A stretch of 64,000 nucleotides of DNA from G963666895 sp963666895 (GCA_963666895.2 CAXXNS010000001.1:378114-442113); one strand, 5' to 3'; shown: positions 1-11,903, numbered from the stretch's first letter. Made by a program: numbers and translations. The notes: generated from the sequence alone by a model not told the origin.

Positions 1-1
1 C

Positions 2-1108
2 CCGGCCTTCTCGGCCCAAGGGCAGAACAAGGCACCCGTTCCCGACCCGGGCCTGAACCTGGCCATCAACGCCCGGGCGGTCATCCTGGCCGAGGCCGAC
101 ACCGGGCTCATCCTGTACGAGAAGAACCCGGACCTGGCCAATGACCCGGCATCACTGACAAAAATTATGACCATGTACGTGGTCTTCAGCCACATGACCG
201 CGGGCGACATCAAGCCCGAGGACACGCCCGCCATCAGCGCCAATGCGGCCTCCACCGGCGGGTCCACCATGTTCCTGTCCCGGGCCGACACGCCCAACGT
301 GCGCGACCTGCTCTTCGGCCTGGCCGTGTGGTCGGGCAACGACGCGGCCGTGACCCTGGCCGAATACGTCTCGGGCTCGGTGAACAAATTCGTCACCGAG
401 ATGAACGACGCGGCCGAAAAGCTCGGCCTGGCTTCCACCACCTTCAAGACCCCCACCGGCCTGACCGCCGGCGGCCAGCACACCACGGCCCGCGACATGC
501 TGGCCCTGACCCGGGCCTACCTGAACCGCTTCCCCGGGGCCATCGCCTACCACCAGAAGCCCGAGTTCGAGTACCAGGGCACCAAGATGGAGAACACCAA
601 CCCGCTGCTGGGCGAATATGAGGGCGCGGACGGGGTCAAGACCGGGCACACCGGCCCGGCCGGGTTCAACCTCATCGCCACGGCCAAGCGAGGCGGGGTG
701 CGGCTCATCGCGGTCATCCTCGGGGCCGACAGCAAGGCCCACCGCCAGGCCGACGCCACCCTGCTCCTGGACACGGGCTTCGCCCTGGCCCAGTCCTCCT
801 ACCTGGTCAAGATGGGCGCCTGGAAGGACGAGAAGCAGGCCGTCCAGACCAAGGCCCTGCTGGACCGGCTGGGCTACCACTCTTCCCTGAGCGAGAGCCG
901 CAAGGGCGAGGATACCATCCACAGCGTCCTGGTCGGCCCCTATGCGGACGTGGCTTCGGCCCGGGCCGTGCGCGACCAGCTCCTGGACCAGGGCCTGTCG
1001 CCCAAGTACGTGCTGCGCATGGCCAACCAGGGCGGCACCCTGCGGCTGACCCCGGTGCAGGACAAGGCCCCGGCCGCCACCCTGCCCGGCCGGACCAATC
1101 CCTCCTGA
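2..1108 (+). CDS. D-alanyl-D-alanine carboxypeptidase with SPOR domain (5' partial)
   Basis: A serine penicillin-binding protein that trims the terminal D-Ala from peptidoglycan stem peptides in the periplasm. The reading frame enters from the left edge of the window, so the true start and signal peptide are missing. From the first visible codon, the catalytic SxxK motif is SLTK at residues 51-54, followed by SGN (about 120) and KTG in the context GVKTGHTG (about 217). The last ~80 residues look like a SPOR peptidoglycan-binding domain, an arrangement common in proteobacterial class C low-molecular-weight PBPs of the DacA/DacC/DacF group. It could alternatively be an endopeptidase-type PBP, which motifs alone do not exclude. 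Confidence 0.9.
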   Translation, partial: PAFSAQGQNKAPVPDPGLNLAINARAVILAEADTGLILYEKNPDLANDPASLTKIMTMYVVFSHMTAGDIKPEDTPAISANAASTGGSTMFLSRADTPNVRDLLFGLAVWSGNDAAVTLAEYVSGSVNKFVTEMNDAAEKLGLASTTFKTPTGLTAGGQHTTARDMLALTRAYLNRFPGAIAYHQKPEFEYQGTKMENTNPLLGEYEGADGVKTGHTGPAGFNLIATAKRGGVRLIAVILGADSKAHRQADATLLLDTGFALAQSSYLVKMGAWKDEKQAVQTKALLDRLGYHSSLSESRKGEDTIHSVLVGPYADVASARAVRDQLLDQGLSPKYVLRMANQGGTLRLTPVQDKAPAATLPGRTNPS

Positions 1109-1278
1109 TCCTCGCTTGCGTTGACAAGCGCGCCCCATTGGTACGATAGTTGATACAATGCTGATGGGCCTGACCTTTTATGGTCAATATTTCTTAACAT
1201 TCAGCGTTCCTGCCCCAAACGGGCGCGACGAGGATTGCGCACATCGGGAACGGGGCGGACAGGAATCGGGAGATCGGC

Positions 1279-2634
1279 ATGGCAACCTCGTTTGATCGCA
1301 AGCTGGAAAGCCAGGGCATCAGCCGACGCGACTTCTTCAAGCTGGCCGGGGCCTCGGTGGTGGCGGCCGCGGCCGGGCCGGTCCTGACCGGATGCGCTCC
1401 CAACCCGGTCACCGGGCAGAGCGAGCTCATGCTCATGTCCGAGCAGCAGGAGATCGCCCTGGACAAGGAGAATTCCCCGCACCAGTTCTCGGCCGACTAC
1501 GGCGCGGTGCAGGACGGCCGCCTGAACAACTACATCGGCCAGGTGGGCACCAAGATCACCCGCATCAGCCACCGGCCCAACATGCCCTATTCCTTCCGCG
1601 GGGTGAACGCCACCTACGTCAACGCCTACGCCTTCCCGGGCGGATCCATCGCCGTGACCCGGGGCATGCTCCTGGAGCTGGAGAACGAGGCCGAACTGGC
1701 CTCGCTCCTGGGCCACGAGATCGGCCACGTCAACTACCGCCACACGGCCGCGCGCATGAGCCAGGGCGTTCTCATGAGCGCCATCCTGGCCGGGGCCACG
1801 GCCTATGCCTCCAGCCAGGGCGGCAACGCGGCTCCGGTGATCCAGACCTTGGGCGGCATCGGCCTGGGCGCGCTCCTGGCCCACTACTCCCGGGAGGACG
1901 AGCGCGAGGCCGACGCCTACGGCACGGAATACTCGGTGCGATCCGGATACTCGCCCCAGGGCACGGTCGGGCTCATGGGAATCCTCAAGGAGAAGTCCAA
2001 GAGCGACCCCACGGTCATCGAGCGCATGTTCGCCTCCCATCCCATGAGCAGCGAGCGTTACAACACGGCCGTGCACGCGGCCAACACCACCTACGCGCCC
2101 ATGAACGGCCTGCCCGTGTTCCGGGAGCGGTACATGGACTACACGGTCCGGCTGCGCAAGGATTCCGGGGCCATCAAGACCCTGCAAAAGGGCGAGGTGG
2201 CCCTGACCAAGGGCCAGCCCGGACCGGCCACCCGCCACCTGTCCGAGGGGCTGCGCAGGCTGCCCAACGACTACGCCGGGCTGTGCATGATGGCCAACGC
2301 CCAGACCCAGTTGGAGAACTACCGGTCCGCGGTCAGCTACGCGGACCACGCCAAGCAGGTCTATCCCCAGGAGGCCCAGGCCTACCATTTTTCCGGGGTG
2401 TCCCGGCTCATGGCCGGACAGTATTCCCGGGCCTACCGCGACTTCGACATCTACCAGAACCTGCTGCCCGGCAACCCGCAGACCGACTTCAACAAGGGAC
2501 TGTGCCTGGACGCCATGGGCAACCACAAGGAAGCGGCCCAGCAGTATGTCCGCTACCTGCGCCAGAACAACCAGGGCGCGCAGGCCAAGTTCGCGTACCA
2601 GCGGCTGGTGGGCCTGGGCTACATCCGCCAGTAG
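1279..2634 (+). CDS. M48 family metalloprotease with TPR tail, lipoprotein
   Basis: Envelope zinc protease of the M48 (BepA/YfgC-like) group, probably involved in outer-membrane protein quality control. The N-terminus has twin arginines in SRRDFFK (residues 15-21), a hydrophobic stretch and a lipobox LTGC ending at Cys39, so Tat export followed by lipidation is likely. The zinc motif HEIGH is at 146-150, and a downstream REDEREAD segment near 211-218 supplies the third zinc ligand. The C-terminal ~150 residues are helical repeats of TPR type, as in BepA. Length (451 aa) fits the family. The gene stands alone with about 170 bp before it. Confidence 0.9.
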   Translation: MATSFDRKLESQGISRRDFFKLAGASVVAAAAGPVLTGCAPNPVTGQSELMLMSEQQEIALDKENSPHQFSADYGAVQDGRLNNYIGQVGTKITRISHRPNMPYSFRGVNATYVNAYAFPGGSIAVTRGMLLELENEAELASLLGHEIGHVNYRHTAARMSQGVLMSAILAGATAYASSQGGNAAPVIQTLGGIGLGALLAHYSREDEREADAYGTEYSVRSGYSPQGTVGLMGILKEKSKSDPTVIERMFASHPMSSERYNTAVHAANTTYAPMNGLPVFRERYMDYTVRLRKDSGAIKTLQKGEVALTKGQPGPATRHLSEGLRRLPNDYAGLCMMANAQTQLENYRSAVSYADHAKQVYPQEAQAYHFSGVSRLMAGQYSRAYRDFDIYQNLLPGNPQTDFNKGLCLDAMGNHKEAAQQYVRYLRQNNQGAQAKFAYQRLVGLGYIRQ

Positions 2635-2714
2635 GAGCGCAAAAAAGGTACACCTGGACCGGGCCTGACAAGGCGCCCATCGTCGATATCCAAGGATTCC
2701 GGGCAACGCGGTCT

Positions 2715-2730
2715 TGGTACGCCGGTTGCA
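2715..2730 (+). promoter_or_regulatory. Sigma-54 (-24/-12) promoter candidate for cytochrome c3
   Basis: TGGTAC, five bases, then TTGCA. The GG and GC dinucleotides have the spacing required by RpoN, and the only departure from TGGCAC-N5-TTGCA is one base. It lies about 88 bp before the cytochrome c3 start on the same strand. Inference from consensus only. Confidence 0.55.
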
Positions 2731-2817
2731 GATCATTATGGTAAAAAGAACTGAAACCATATAAGACTGACAGGAACCGGCGAATCCGGTTGATAACCCC
2801 CAAACGAGGAGCATCCA

Positions 2818-3234
2818 ATGAAACGTTTCACCATGCTTGCCCTGATCTGTATGGTCATGGCCCTGGGCCTGGCTGCGGCTTCGGCCATGGCCGCGGACGC
2901 GCCCAGCGAGGCCATTGAGATGAAGTACCCGGACGACAGCAACAAGTACGCCCCCATCATGTTCGAGCACCACGCCAAGCACCTGGGCCTGGCCGACGGC
3001 TGCAAGGCCTGCCACCACAAGTGGGACGGCGCCGGGGCCATCCAGGGCTGCCGTGTGGACGGCTGCCACACCGACACCAGCAAGGAAGCCAAGAAGGAGC
3101 CCACCTCCTACGACTCGGCCTTCCATGCCCGCAACGCGGCCAACAGCTGCGTGGGTTGCCACTCGGCCCAGGCCAAGGCCAACCCGGACTGCAAGGCTCC
3201 CACCAAGTGCAACGACTGCCACAGCAAGAAGTAG
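2818..3234 (+). CDS. Class III cytochrome c3 (tetrahaem), periplasmic
   Basis: Periplasmic low-potential electron carrier that accepts electrons from hydrogenases or formate dehydrogenases and passes them to membrane complexes in sulfate reducers. The 138-aa precursor has a clear Sec signal peptide (cleavage after about residue 24, SAMA). Haem-binding sites in order are CKACH, CRVDGCH (four-residue spacer, as in many cytochromes c3), CVGCH and CNDCH, with additional distal histidines in FEHHAKH and HHKW. A strong ribosome site (gaggagc) precedes the ATG. It is monocistronic: a terminator follows directly and a sigma-54-type promoter precedes. Confidence 0.93.
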   Translation: MKRFTMLALICMVMALGLAAASAMAADAPSEAIEMKYPDDSNKYAPIMFEHHAKHLGLADGCKACHHKWDGAGAIQGCRVDGCHTDTSKEAKKEPTSYDSAFHARNAANSCVGCHSAQAKANPDCKAPTKCNDCHSKK

Positions 3235-3258
3235 CCCGACCGGCCCGAGCATTAGGCG

Positions 3259-3285
3259 GCCCGCCCCTTCGGGGGCGGGCTTTTT
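3259..3285 (+). terminator. Rho-independent terminator after cytochrome c3
   Basis: Perfect 9-bp GC stem (GCCCGCCCC / GGGGCGGGC) with a TTCG tetraloop followed by five T residues. Confidence 0.92.
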
Positions 3286-3348
3286 CATGTCCGGGCAACG
3301 GGATGGGACGGTTGTGTCCAGCCCGGCCATCAGGTATCCTGGACTGCC

Positions 3349-4611
3349 ATGCGCATCCTCATCGTCGACGACTCGGAATTCTTCCACCCCCAGATCGAAG
3401 CGTTCCTGACCACGGGCGGCTACACGGACCTGACCTTCGCCACCAGCGCGGAGCAGGCCCTGGCCCTCCTGGACATGGCCCGCGACGACGCCGGGGGCCC
3501 GGGCTTCGACCTGGTGCTCATGGACTTTCTCATGCCGGGCATGGACGGCATGGAGGCCATCCGCAGGATCAAGTCCGACCCGGTGAACCTGGACCTGCCG
3601 GTGATGGTCATCACCTCGGACACCAGCCCCGAGACCCTGCGCACAGCCTTCGAGGCCGGGGCCGTGGACCACATCACCAAGCCCATCAACCCCATGGAGC
3701 TGGTGACCCGGGTCCGCTCCATCCTGCGCATCAAGTCCGAGTCGGACCGGCGCAAGGCCCAGGAGGCCAAGCTCACCGCGCTCAACGAGGCCCTGGCCGC
3801 CACCCACCGGCGCGTCACCCGGGAGATGGACGTGGCCGGACGCATCCAGGCCGCCCTGCTGCCCCGGGAGAGCCCCCTGGTGCCGGGCCTGACCGTGGAC
3901 GCCCTGTACCGGCCCTCGGGCCAGGCCAGCGGCGACTACTACGACTACATTCCCCTGGAGGGCGGAGGCGTGCGGCTGGTCATGGCCGACGTGTCCGGCC
4001 ACGGCGCGGGCGCGGCCGTGCTCATGGCCATCATGCGCACCTTGTTCCGGGTCAGCCGGGCCCACGACCTGGCCGAGACCTTCGGCCTGATCAACCAGCA
4101 CCTGCTGGAGACCATCGGCGAACGGCCGGACTACGTGTCCGTGCTGGCCGCGGATCTGGACATCGAGGCCGGGACCCTGACCTGGATAAACGCCGGGCAC
4201 CCGCCCGGACTCCTGAGCACCGGGAGCGGCGAGCTTTGCCGCCTGGATGCGTCCAGCCCGCCCCTGGGCATCCAGACGCTGGACTTCACGGCCAAGACCG
4301 AGTCCGTGCCCCAGGGCAACCTGCTCCTGTACACGGACGGGTTCTACGAGTTCCGCACCGGACCCAAGCAGTGGTTCTGCCTGGAGCCCTTCATCCTGCT
4401 GGCCGAGCAGCTCATGGACAGGGAACACTCGCCCCTGGGCGAGTTGGAGCGCCGCATCCACGACCTGGTGGTGCGCGGCTACGTCAAGCCTTCCGGACAG
4501 GAGCCCGAGGGGAACGAGGTACGCGGCGAAAGCCTGTACAACGACGACCAGACCGCCCTGTGGGCCTCCTGGAGGCCCGCCCCAGACGACGACAAGGACC
4601 CCTCTCGGTGA
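3349..4611 (+). CDS. Response regulator with SpoIIE/PP2C-type serine phosphatase output
   Basis: A receiver domain occupies residues 1-125 (acidic pair DD at 7-8, phospho-acceptor D59 in LMDF, conserved K in ITKPI near 116). A linker helix leads to a PPM/SpoIIE phosphatase domain (about 165-400) with metal-binding motifs ASGDYYDY, ADVSGHGAGAA and a late LYTDGFYE. Such RsbU-like proteins dephosphorylate STAS anti-anti-sigma factors in partner-switching systems. The ATG is chosen because the receiver begins at once. The next gene, mntP, overlaps the stop codon by 4 bp. A STAS protein and a second SpoIIE phosphatase occur near 29-32 kb; no linkage is proven. Confidence 0.88.
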   Translation: MRILIVDDSEFFHPQIEAFLTTGGYTDLTFATSAEQALALLDMARDDAGGPGFDLVLMDFLMPGMDGMEAIRRIKSDPVNLDLPVMVITSDTSPETLRTAFEAGAVDHITKPINPMELVTRVRSILRIKSESDRRKAQEAKLTALNEALAATHRRVTREMDVAGRIQAALLPRESPLVPGLTVDALYRPSGQASGDYYDYIPLEGGGVRLVMADVSGHGAGAAVLMAIMRTLFRVSRAHDLAETFGLINQHLLETIGERPDYVSVLAADLDIEAGTLTWINAGHPPGLLSTGSGELCRLDASSPPLGIQTLDFTAKTESVPQGNLLLYTDGFYEFRTGPKQWFCLEPFILLAEQLMDREHSPLGELERRIHDLVVRGYVKPSGQEPEGNEVRGESLYNDDQTALWASWRPAPDDDKDPSR

Positions 4612-5177
4612 GTTGGGCCGAAATCCTGCTCCTGTCCGTGGCCCTGGCCATGGACGCCTTCGCGGTCTCCTGGGCCGCGGGCGCGGTGCTGGGCACGGCC
4701 ACGCCGCGCCAGACCTTCCGCCTGTCCTTCCACTTCGGCCTGTTCCAGGCCGTGATGCCCATCCTGGGCTGGTTCCTGGGCGGCACCTTCGCCCGGTTCA
4801 TCTCGTCCGTGGACCACTGGATCGCCTTCGGCCTGCTGGCCCTGGTGGGCGGGCGCATGGTCCTGTCCGCGGTGCGCGGCGACGAGGAGGAGGACTGCTG
4901 CGACCCCACCCGGGGCATGACCCTGGTGGTCCTGGCCGTGGCCACCAGCATCGACGCCCTGGCCGTGGGCCTGTCGCTGTCCATGCTCAAGATGTCGGTC
5001 TGGATTCCGGCCCTGGCCATCGGCCTGACCGCGGCCGCGTTTTCCGCGCTGGGCATCCACCTGGGCCGGGCCATGGGCCGCATCGCCTGGATCGGCCGAT
5101 GGGCCGAAGGATTGGGAGGCCTGGTGCTGCTGGGAATCGGCCTGAGGATCCTGGCCGAGCACGGCGCGCTGGGCTGA
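4608..5177 (+). CDS. mntP: Putative manganese efflux pump MntP
   Basis: Small inner-membrane exporter of Mn2+ with six predicted membrane segments in 189 aa, the normal length for the family. It has the two internally repeated MntP signatures, ALAMDAFAVS near residue 12-21 and ATSIDALAVGLS near 110-121, whose aspartates are the conserved functional residues of the family. The start is a GTG whose last two bases form the TGA stop of the upstream phosphatase gene (GTGA overlap), indicating translational coupling. An acidic and cysteine-containing loop, DEEEDCCD, lies between the halves. No mntP riboswitch-like leader can be placed here because the gene is not preceded by a free leader. Confidence 0.88.
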   Translation: MSWAEILLLSVALAMDAFAVSWAAGAVLGTATPRQTFRLSFHFGLFQAVMPILGWFLGGTFARFISSVDHWIAFGLLALVGGRMVLSAVRGDEEEDCCDPTRGMTLVVLAVATSIDALAVGLSLSMLKMSVWIPALAIGLTAAAFSALGIHLGRAMGRIAWIGRWAEGLGGLVLLGIGLRILAEHGALG

Positions 5178-5181
5178 ACCG

Positions 5182-8145
<2,964 letters not shown>

Positions 8146-8152
8146 GGCCGCC

Positions 8153-9535
8153 TCACCTTCCCGGCACGTCGATGCCGTACTTCTTGATCTTATAATGTAT
8201 GGCCCGGCGGCTGATGCCCAGCAGGTCCGCGGCCGCGGTCTTGTTCCAGCCGGTATGGGCCAGGGCCCGCTGGATGGCCTCGCGCTCGTTCTCTTCCAGG
8301 GACATGGAGGACGGGGACGAAGGCCCGTCGCCGCCGGATTCCGGAATGGCGTCCGGGACGCGGCCCACGGGCTCCTCCAGTTGGAGATCCCCGGGCTTGA
8401 CCAGGTCGCCGGTGCAGAAGACCGTGGCCGCCTCCACCGCGTTCTTGAGCTCGCGCACGTTGCCGGGCCAGGAGTGGGCGTTGAGCAGGGGCAGGATCTC
8501 GGGCGCGAACCGAAGCTTGCGGCCCTGGGCCGAGCTGAAGCCGTCCAGGAACTTCCTGGCCAGGATATCCACGTCGCCGCCGCGCTCGCGCAGGGGCGGC
8601 ACGCGCACCGTGACCACCTTGAGCCGGAAATACAGGTCCTCGCGGAACGAGCCCTTGCGCACCAGGGCGGGCAGGTCCGCGTTGGTGGCCGCGATGACCC
8701 GGCAGTCCACGGGAATCTCCTTGGTGTCGCCGATGCGCCGGATGGTCCGCTCCTGGAGGAACCGCAGCAACCGGGTCTGCATCTCAGGGGAAATGTTGCC
8801 GATCTCGTCCAGGAACAGGGTGCCGCCGTCCGCCTCAGCGATGAGCCCCTTCTTGTCCTTGAGGGCGTGGGTGAAGGAGCCCTTGACGTGGCCGAAAAGC
8901 TCGGACTCCAGCAGGGTGGCCGGGGTGGAGCCGCAGTCCACGACGACCAGGGGGCCGTCGGCGCGCGCGCTCATGTCGTGGATCACGCGGGCCACCATCT
9001 CCTTGCCCGTGCCCGACTCGCCCATGACCAGGACGTTGACGTCGCTGCCGGCCACCCGCTCCACCAGATCGTAGAAGTCGCGCATGGCCTTGCCCGTGCC
9101 GCCCCAGATGATCCCGGCCACCGGGGAGGTCCCGCGCTTGGCCGCCTTGCTCCGCCTGGGCGGGCGCGACGACAGGATGTCCTTGATGCGCGCCAGCAGC
9201 TCCTGGCCGTCAAAGGGCTTGGTCAGGTAGTCGGCCGCGCCGGTGCGGATGGAGCTGACAGCGTCCGGGATGTTGCCGAAGGCCGTGAGCAGGATGACCG
9301 GCACCTCGGGCCACTTCTCCAGAACCTCGCGCAGCAGGCCCTCGCCGCCCATGCCGGGCATCTTGACGTCGGAGACCACCAGGTCCACGGGCTGGCCGGC
9401 CAGGGACTCCAGGGCCTGCTCGGCGCTGGACGCGGTACGGACCACGTACCCGGCCGCGTCGAGCCGGGCCTCGATGACCTCGAGGATGGCCTTGTCGTCG
9501 TCCACCACCAGGACCAGATGCGCGTCTGAAGCCAT
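8153..9535 (-). CDS. Sigma-54-dependent response regulator, GlrR/QseF-like
   Basis: NtrC-family activator of 460 aa. The receiver (1-120) has D56 as acceptor and the family segment GNIPDAV near 87-93, which also occurs in GlrR. The AAA+ domain has Walker A GESGTGKE at 172-179 and Walker B GGTLFLDE at 237-244. The sigma-54 contact loop reads GSFTHA (219-224) instead of GAFTGA, keeping the essential Phe and Thr. The C-terminus is a Fis-type helix-turn-helix (LGISRRAIHYKIKKYGI). Position after a kinase and a coiled-coil lipoprotein matches glrK-qseG-glrR. The likely target is the sigma-54 promoter at 11915-11930 upstream of its own operon; that is inference. Confidence 0.9.
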   Translation of the reverse strand: MASDAHLVLVVDDDKAILEVIEARLDAAGYVVRTASSAEQALESLAGQPVDLVVSDVKMPGMGGEGLLREVLEKWPEVPVILLTAFGNIPDAVSSIRTGAADYLTKPFDGQELLARIKDILSSRPPRRSKAAKRGTSPVAGIIWGGTGKAMRDFYDLVERVAGSDVNVLVMGESGTGKEMVARVIHDMSARADGPLVVVDCGSTPATLLESELFGHVKGSFTHALKDKKGLIAEADGGTLFLDEIGNISPEMQTRLLRFLQERTIRRIGDTKEIPVDCRVIAATNADLPALVRKGSFREDLYFRLKVVTVRVPPLRERGGDVDILARKFLDGFSSAQGRKLRFAPEILPLLNAHSWPGNVRELKNAVEAATVFCTGDLVKPGDLQLEEPVGRVPDAIPESGGDGPSSPSSMSLEENEREAIQRALAHTGWNKTAAADLLGISRRAIHYKIKKYGIDVPGR

Positions 9536-9579
9536 GCGTTCCCCTCTCTTGCGAGTGGCATTGTATCCGGGGTTCGATT

Positions 9580-10209
9580 TTAGTCAAACCCCTTCTTTTT
9601 TATCAGAATCTCTTGGTGGAGCTGCTCCAGGGCCGTCAACTGGCTGCGCAACCGCTCGTTTTCCAGGGCCAGTTCCTTGAGCTGCTCCTTGAGCCGCTCG
9701 TTCTCCTGGCGGGAGGCGGCCAGCTTGTTCAGGGAATCGGCGCACTCGCCCGCGGCCCGCAGCGGCTTGACGGCCTCGACCTCGGGTTTTTCAATTGGTG
9801 CCGGAAGCTGGGTCAACGCCTGGGCCTGGGGCCGGAGCCGGTCCAGGAACAGGCTGAACAGCCGGGGGTCCTCCCAGGACGGATCGGCCGGAGCCAGGGA
9901 GTACCAGGTCCGCCAAAGGTCCACGGCCGAATCGAACTCGGCCGGTGTGCGGGCCCCGGCCAGCCGGGACAGAACCAGCCCGAAAAAGGCCTGTCGGCTC
10001 AGCAGGGGGTCGGGAGAGGTGTCGGCGATCTCCCCGAACAGCCGGGCCGCGGTGTTGTAGGCCCCGGCCTGGTAGGTCTCCACGGCGTAGTGGTAGGCGG
10101 CCCTGGCGTCGGGCAGGACCTTGGGCCTGGCCTTGTGCTGGGCGCAGGCCCCGCAGACCAGGGCCGGAACCAGCAGGACGGTTGCCAATGCGATGGGATG
10201 AATCCTCAT
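9580..10209 (-). CDS. Coiled-coil envelope (lipo)protein, QseG-like position
   Basis: A 209-aa exported protein: signal peptide with cysteines at the end of the hydrophobic core (VCGAC, a non-classical lipobox), a helical repeat-like middle (about 40-130) and a C-terminal coiled coil rich in Glu, Leu and Arg (about 165-205). The ATG overlaps the stop of the upstream sensor kinase by 4 bp (ATGA), and the regulator gene follows 44 bp later. In enterobacteria the equivalent position is held by QseG (YfhG), an outer-membrane lipoprotein that contacts the QseE/GlrK kinase. The shared gene order, size and coiled coil support the analogy; sequence identity cannot be judged here. Confidence 0.75.
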   Translation of the reverse strand: MRIHPIALATVLLVPALVCGACAQHKARPKVLPDARAAYHYAVETYQAGAYNTAARLFGEIADTSPDPLLSRQAFFGLVLSRLAGARTPAEFDSAVDLWRTWYSLAPADPSWEDPRLFSLFLDRLRPQAQALTQLPAPIEKPEVEAVKPLRAAGECADSLNKLAASRQENERLKEQLKELALENERLRSQLTALEQLHQEILIKKKGFD

Positions 10210-11651
10210 ACCGCCTCCTCTTGCTTGGCCAGGGGCAGGGAAAAACTGAACCGGCTGCCCTTGCCCGGGCTGGAGTCCAGCCACATGGACCCGCCGTGGG
10301 CCTCGACGATGGCCCGGGAGATGAACAGGCCCAATCCGGCCCCGTCCACGGTGCCGCGCACGCCCGCCTCGCGGTAGTACTTGCCGAACACGTGGGGCTG
10401 CTCCTCCTCGGGGATGCCCGGACCCTGGTCCGTGACCCGGAACACGGCCCGGCCGCCGTACCTCTCCGGCTCGGCCGCCACCTCCAGGTCCACCCGGGTG
10501 TTCGGGCCCGAAAACTTGACCGCGTTGCCCAGCAGATTGAGCAGCACCTGCTGCACGTGGTCGCGGTCGGCCATGACCATGACCCCTTCCGGGCAGGGAT
10601 TGCAGCCCAGCTCCACTTTCTTGGCCTCGGCGGCCGGGCGGATGCGCTCCAGGGCGGACAGGGCCAGTTCGGCCGCGCTCTCGGGCTCGGGGTGCACCTC
10701 GGGCCGGGCCGACTCCAGCCGGGAAACCTGCATCAGCCGCTCCAGCAGGCCGGACAGGCGCACGGTTTCCTGGCGCGCAATATCCAAAAAACGTTTCTGG
10801 CGCTCGTTTACTGCGCCGAAGGTGCCGTCGGCCACCATGTCCACGGACTCGCGGATGCTGGTCAGGGGCGTGCGTATTTCGTGGGAGAGCATGGAGATGA
10901 AGTCCGAGCGCATCTGCTCCTCGCGCCTGAGCTGCTCGGTCATGCGGTTGAAGGTCCGGGCCAGTTCGCCCAGTTCGTCCCGGGTGGACACGTACACCGG
11001 CTCCACGGCCCCGGCCCGGCCCCACTGCCGAATGCCCCGGCGCACCTCGCGCAGGCTGCGGTTCAGCCGCCAGGTGATGACCAGGGTGCCGGCCACGCCC
11101 AGGGTCAGGGAGGCGATGAGCCCGACCAGCCCCATGCTCGAGGCCTCGCGGGCCTGGGCGTAGAGCCCGCCGAGCCGCTTCTTCATCTCCTCCTGGTTCT
11201 CCTGCCGGGTGCTCTGCAGCACCTCGATCCAGGTGTTCACGGTCTGGTCCGGCAGGAGGAGCGTCTCGGGGTCGCCGCCCTTGGACAGGGTGATGGTGTA
11301 CTCGCGGGTCAGGGGCTCCCACTTTTCCGCGTACTCGGGGTGGCGCTCCAGGACCTCGGCCAGTTGGCGGCCGAACTCGGACAGGTCCGAGATCACGTAC
11401 TCCATGTAGATGTCTTTTTGCAGGATCTCGTAGCGCTTGCGGTTCTCCTCCAGGGTCAGGAGCGTCTGGATCATGCGCTGGGTGGACACGCCGATGTCGT
11501 AGTGGACCCCGGCGATGGTGGCCGAGCTGGCCACGATGCGCTCGGTGCGTACGAGCAGGTAGGCCGTGGTCAGGTAGAAGATCAGGATCAGGGCCAGGGA
11601 CCAGAGCAGGAGCTTGGCCGTGATGCCCAGGCGCGGAGCGGGAATCCTCAT
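10206..11651 (-). CDS. Sensor histidine kinase, GlrK/QseE-like
   Basis: Inner-membrane class I sensor kinase of 481 aa. Membrane segments lie at about 14-33 and 174-194, enclosing a ~140-residue periplasmic helical sensor region. A HAMP linker (195-247) and H-box MLSHEIRTPLTSIRES with H257 follow; the HATPase has N, G1 (DQGPGIP) and G2 (GAGLGLFIS) boxes. The H-box with downstream SIRE is the type seen in GlrK. It is the first gene of the operon kinase, lipoprotein, sigma-54 regulator, hybrid kinase. The 264 bp before it hold a putative sigma-54-driven transcript and a hairpin terminator. Confidence 0.88.
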   Translation of the reverse strand: MRIPAPRLGITAKLLLWSLALILIFYLTTAYLLVRTERIVASSATIAGVHYDIGVSTQRMIQTLLTLEENRKRYEILQKDIYMEYVISDLSEFGRQLAEVLERHPEYAEKWEPLTREYTITLSKGGDPETLLLPDQTVNTWIEVLQSTRQENQEEMKKRLGGLYAQAREASSMGLVGLIASLTLGVAGTLVITWRLNRSLREVRRGIRQWGRAGAVEPVYVSTRDELGELARTFNRMTEQLRREEQMRSDFISMLSHEIRTPLTSIRESVDMVADGTFGAVNERQKRFLDIARQETVRLSGLLERLMQVSRLESARPEVHPEPESAAELALSALERIRPAAEAKKVELGCNPCPEGVMVMADRDHVQQVLLNLLGNAVKFSGPNTRVDLEVAAEPERYGGRAVFRVTDQGPGIPEEEQPHVFGKYYREAGVRGTVDGAGLGLFISRAIVEAHGGSMWLDSSPGKGSRFSFSLPLAKQEEAV

Positions 11652-11710
11652 GGCTCAAGCTGTACTGCAACCCGGCCCCCGGGTAAAGGAGGGGCCCTTT
11701 CCAGCCTGGG

Positions 11711-11754
11711 AAAACCAGCGGGGCCCGTCCCCCAATGGAACGGGCCCCTGGCTG
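11711..11754 (-). terminator. Hairpin terminator/attenuator before the GlrK-like gene
   Basis: On the minus strand a stem of nine perfect pairs (GGGGCCCGT / ACGGGCCCC), extended by a CAGC/GCTG step, is followed by TTTT. It lies about 60 bp upstream of the kinase start and would end or attenuate a transcript started at the sigma-54 promoter at 11915-11930. Confidence 0.6.
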
Positions 11755-11903
11755 AAGAGAGTGCAACGTACAAACGAGTTGTTCCAAAATGCCCGTCAGG
11801 AGCGGCGCGCACCGCGCCGAACGGGATCACCAGCCGACAGAACTAGGCAATGCATGCCATGGCATACCCTCCGCTATACGTTGAATCGCGGTCTTGAGGA
11901 TGC
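11711..11903 (-). ncRNA. Candidate sigma-54-dependent small RNA or leader upstream of the GlrK-like operon
   Basis: Between the sigma-54 consensus at 11915-11930 and the hairpin at 11711-11754 lies about 190 nt with no convincing coding content. If transcription starts 12 nt past the GC element (around 11903), the RNA would be ~190 nt ending in a GC hairpin plus T tract. In enterobacteria the sRNA gene glmY sits at the same place, upstream of glrK, is about the same length and is driven by a GlrR-activated sigma-54 promoter. Position, promoter class and terminator are seen; function and homology are inference, and an attenuated operon leader is an equal alternative. Confidence 0.4.

Noticed and set aside
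1121..1141. TTGACA with TACGAT as a promoter for the M48 gene
   Set aside because: Spacer is only 15 bp and the -10 match is weak, so I left it out of the features.
1201..4461. Very long open frame on the minus strand opposite the protease, cytochrome and phosphatase genes
   Set aside because: It mirrors GC-rich codon usage of the plus-strand genes, spans several confirmed genes and has low-complexity Gly/His/Val/Leu composition.
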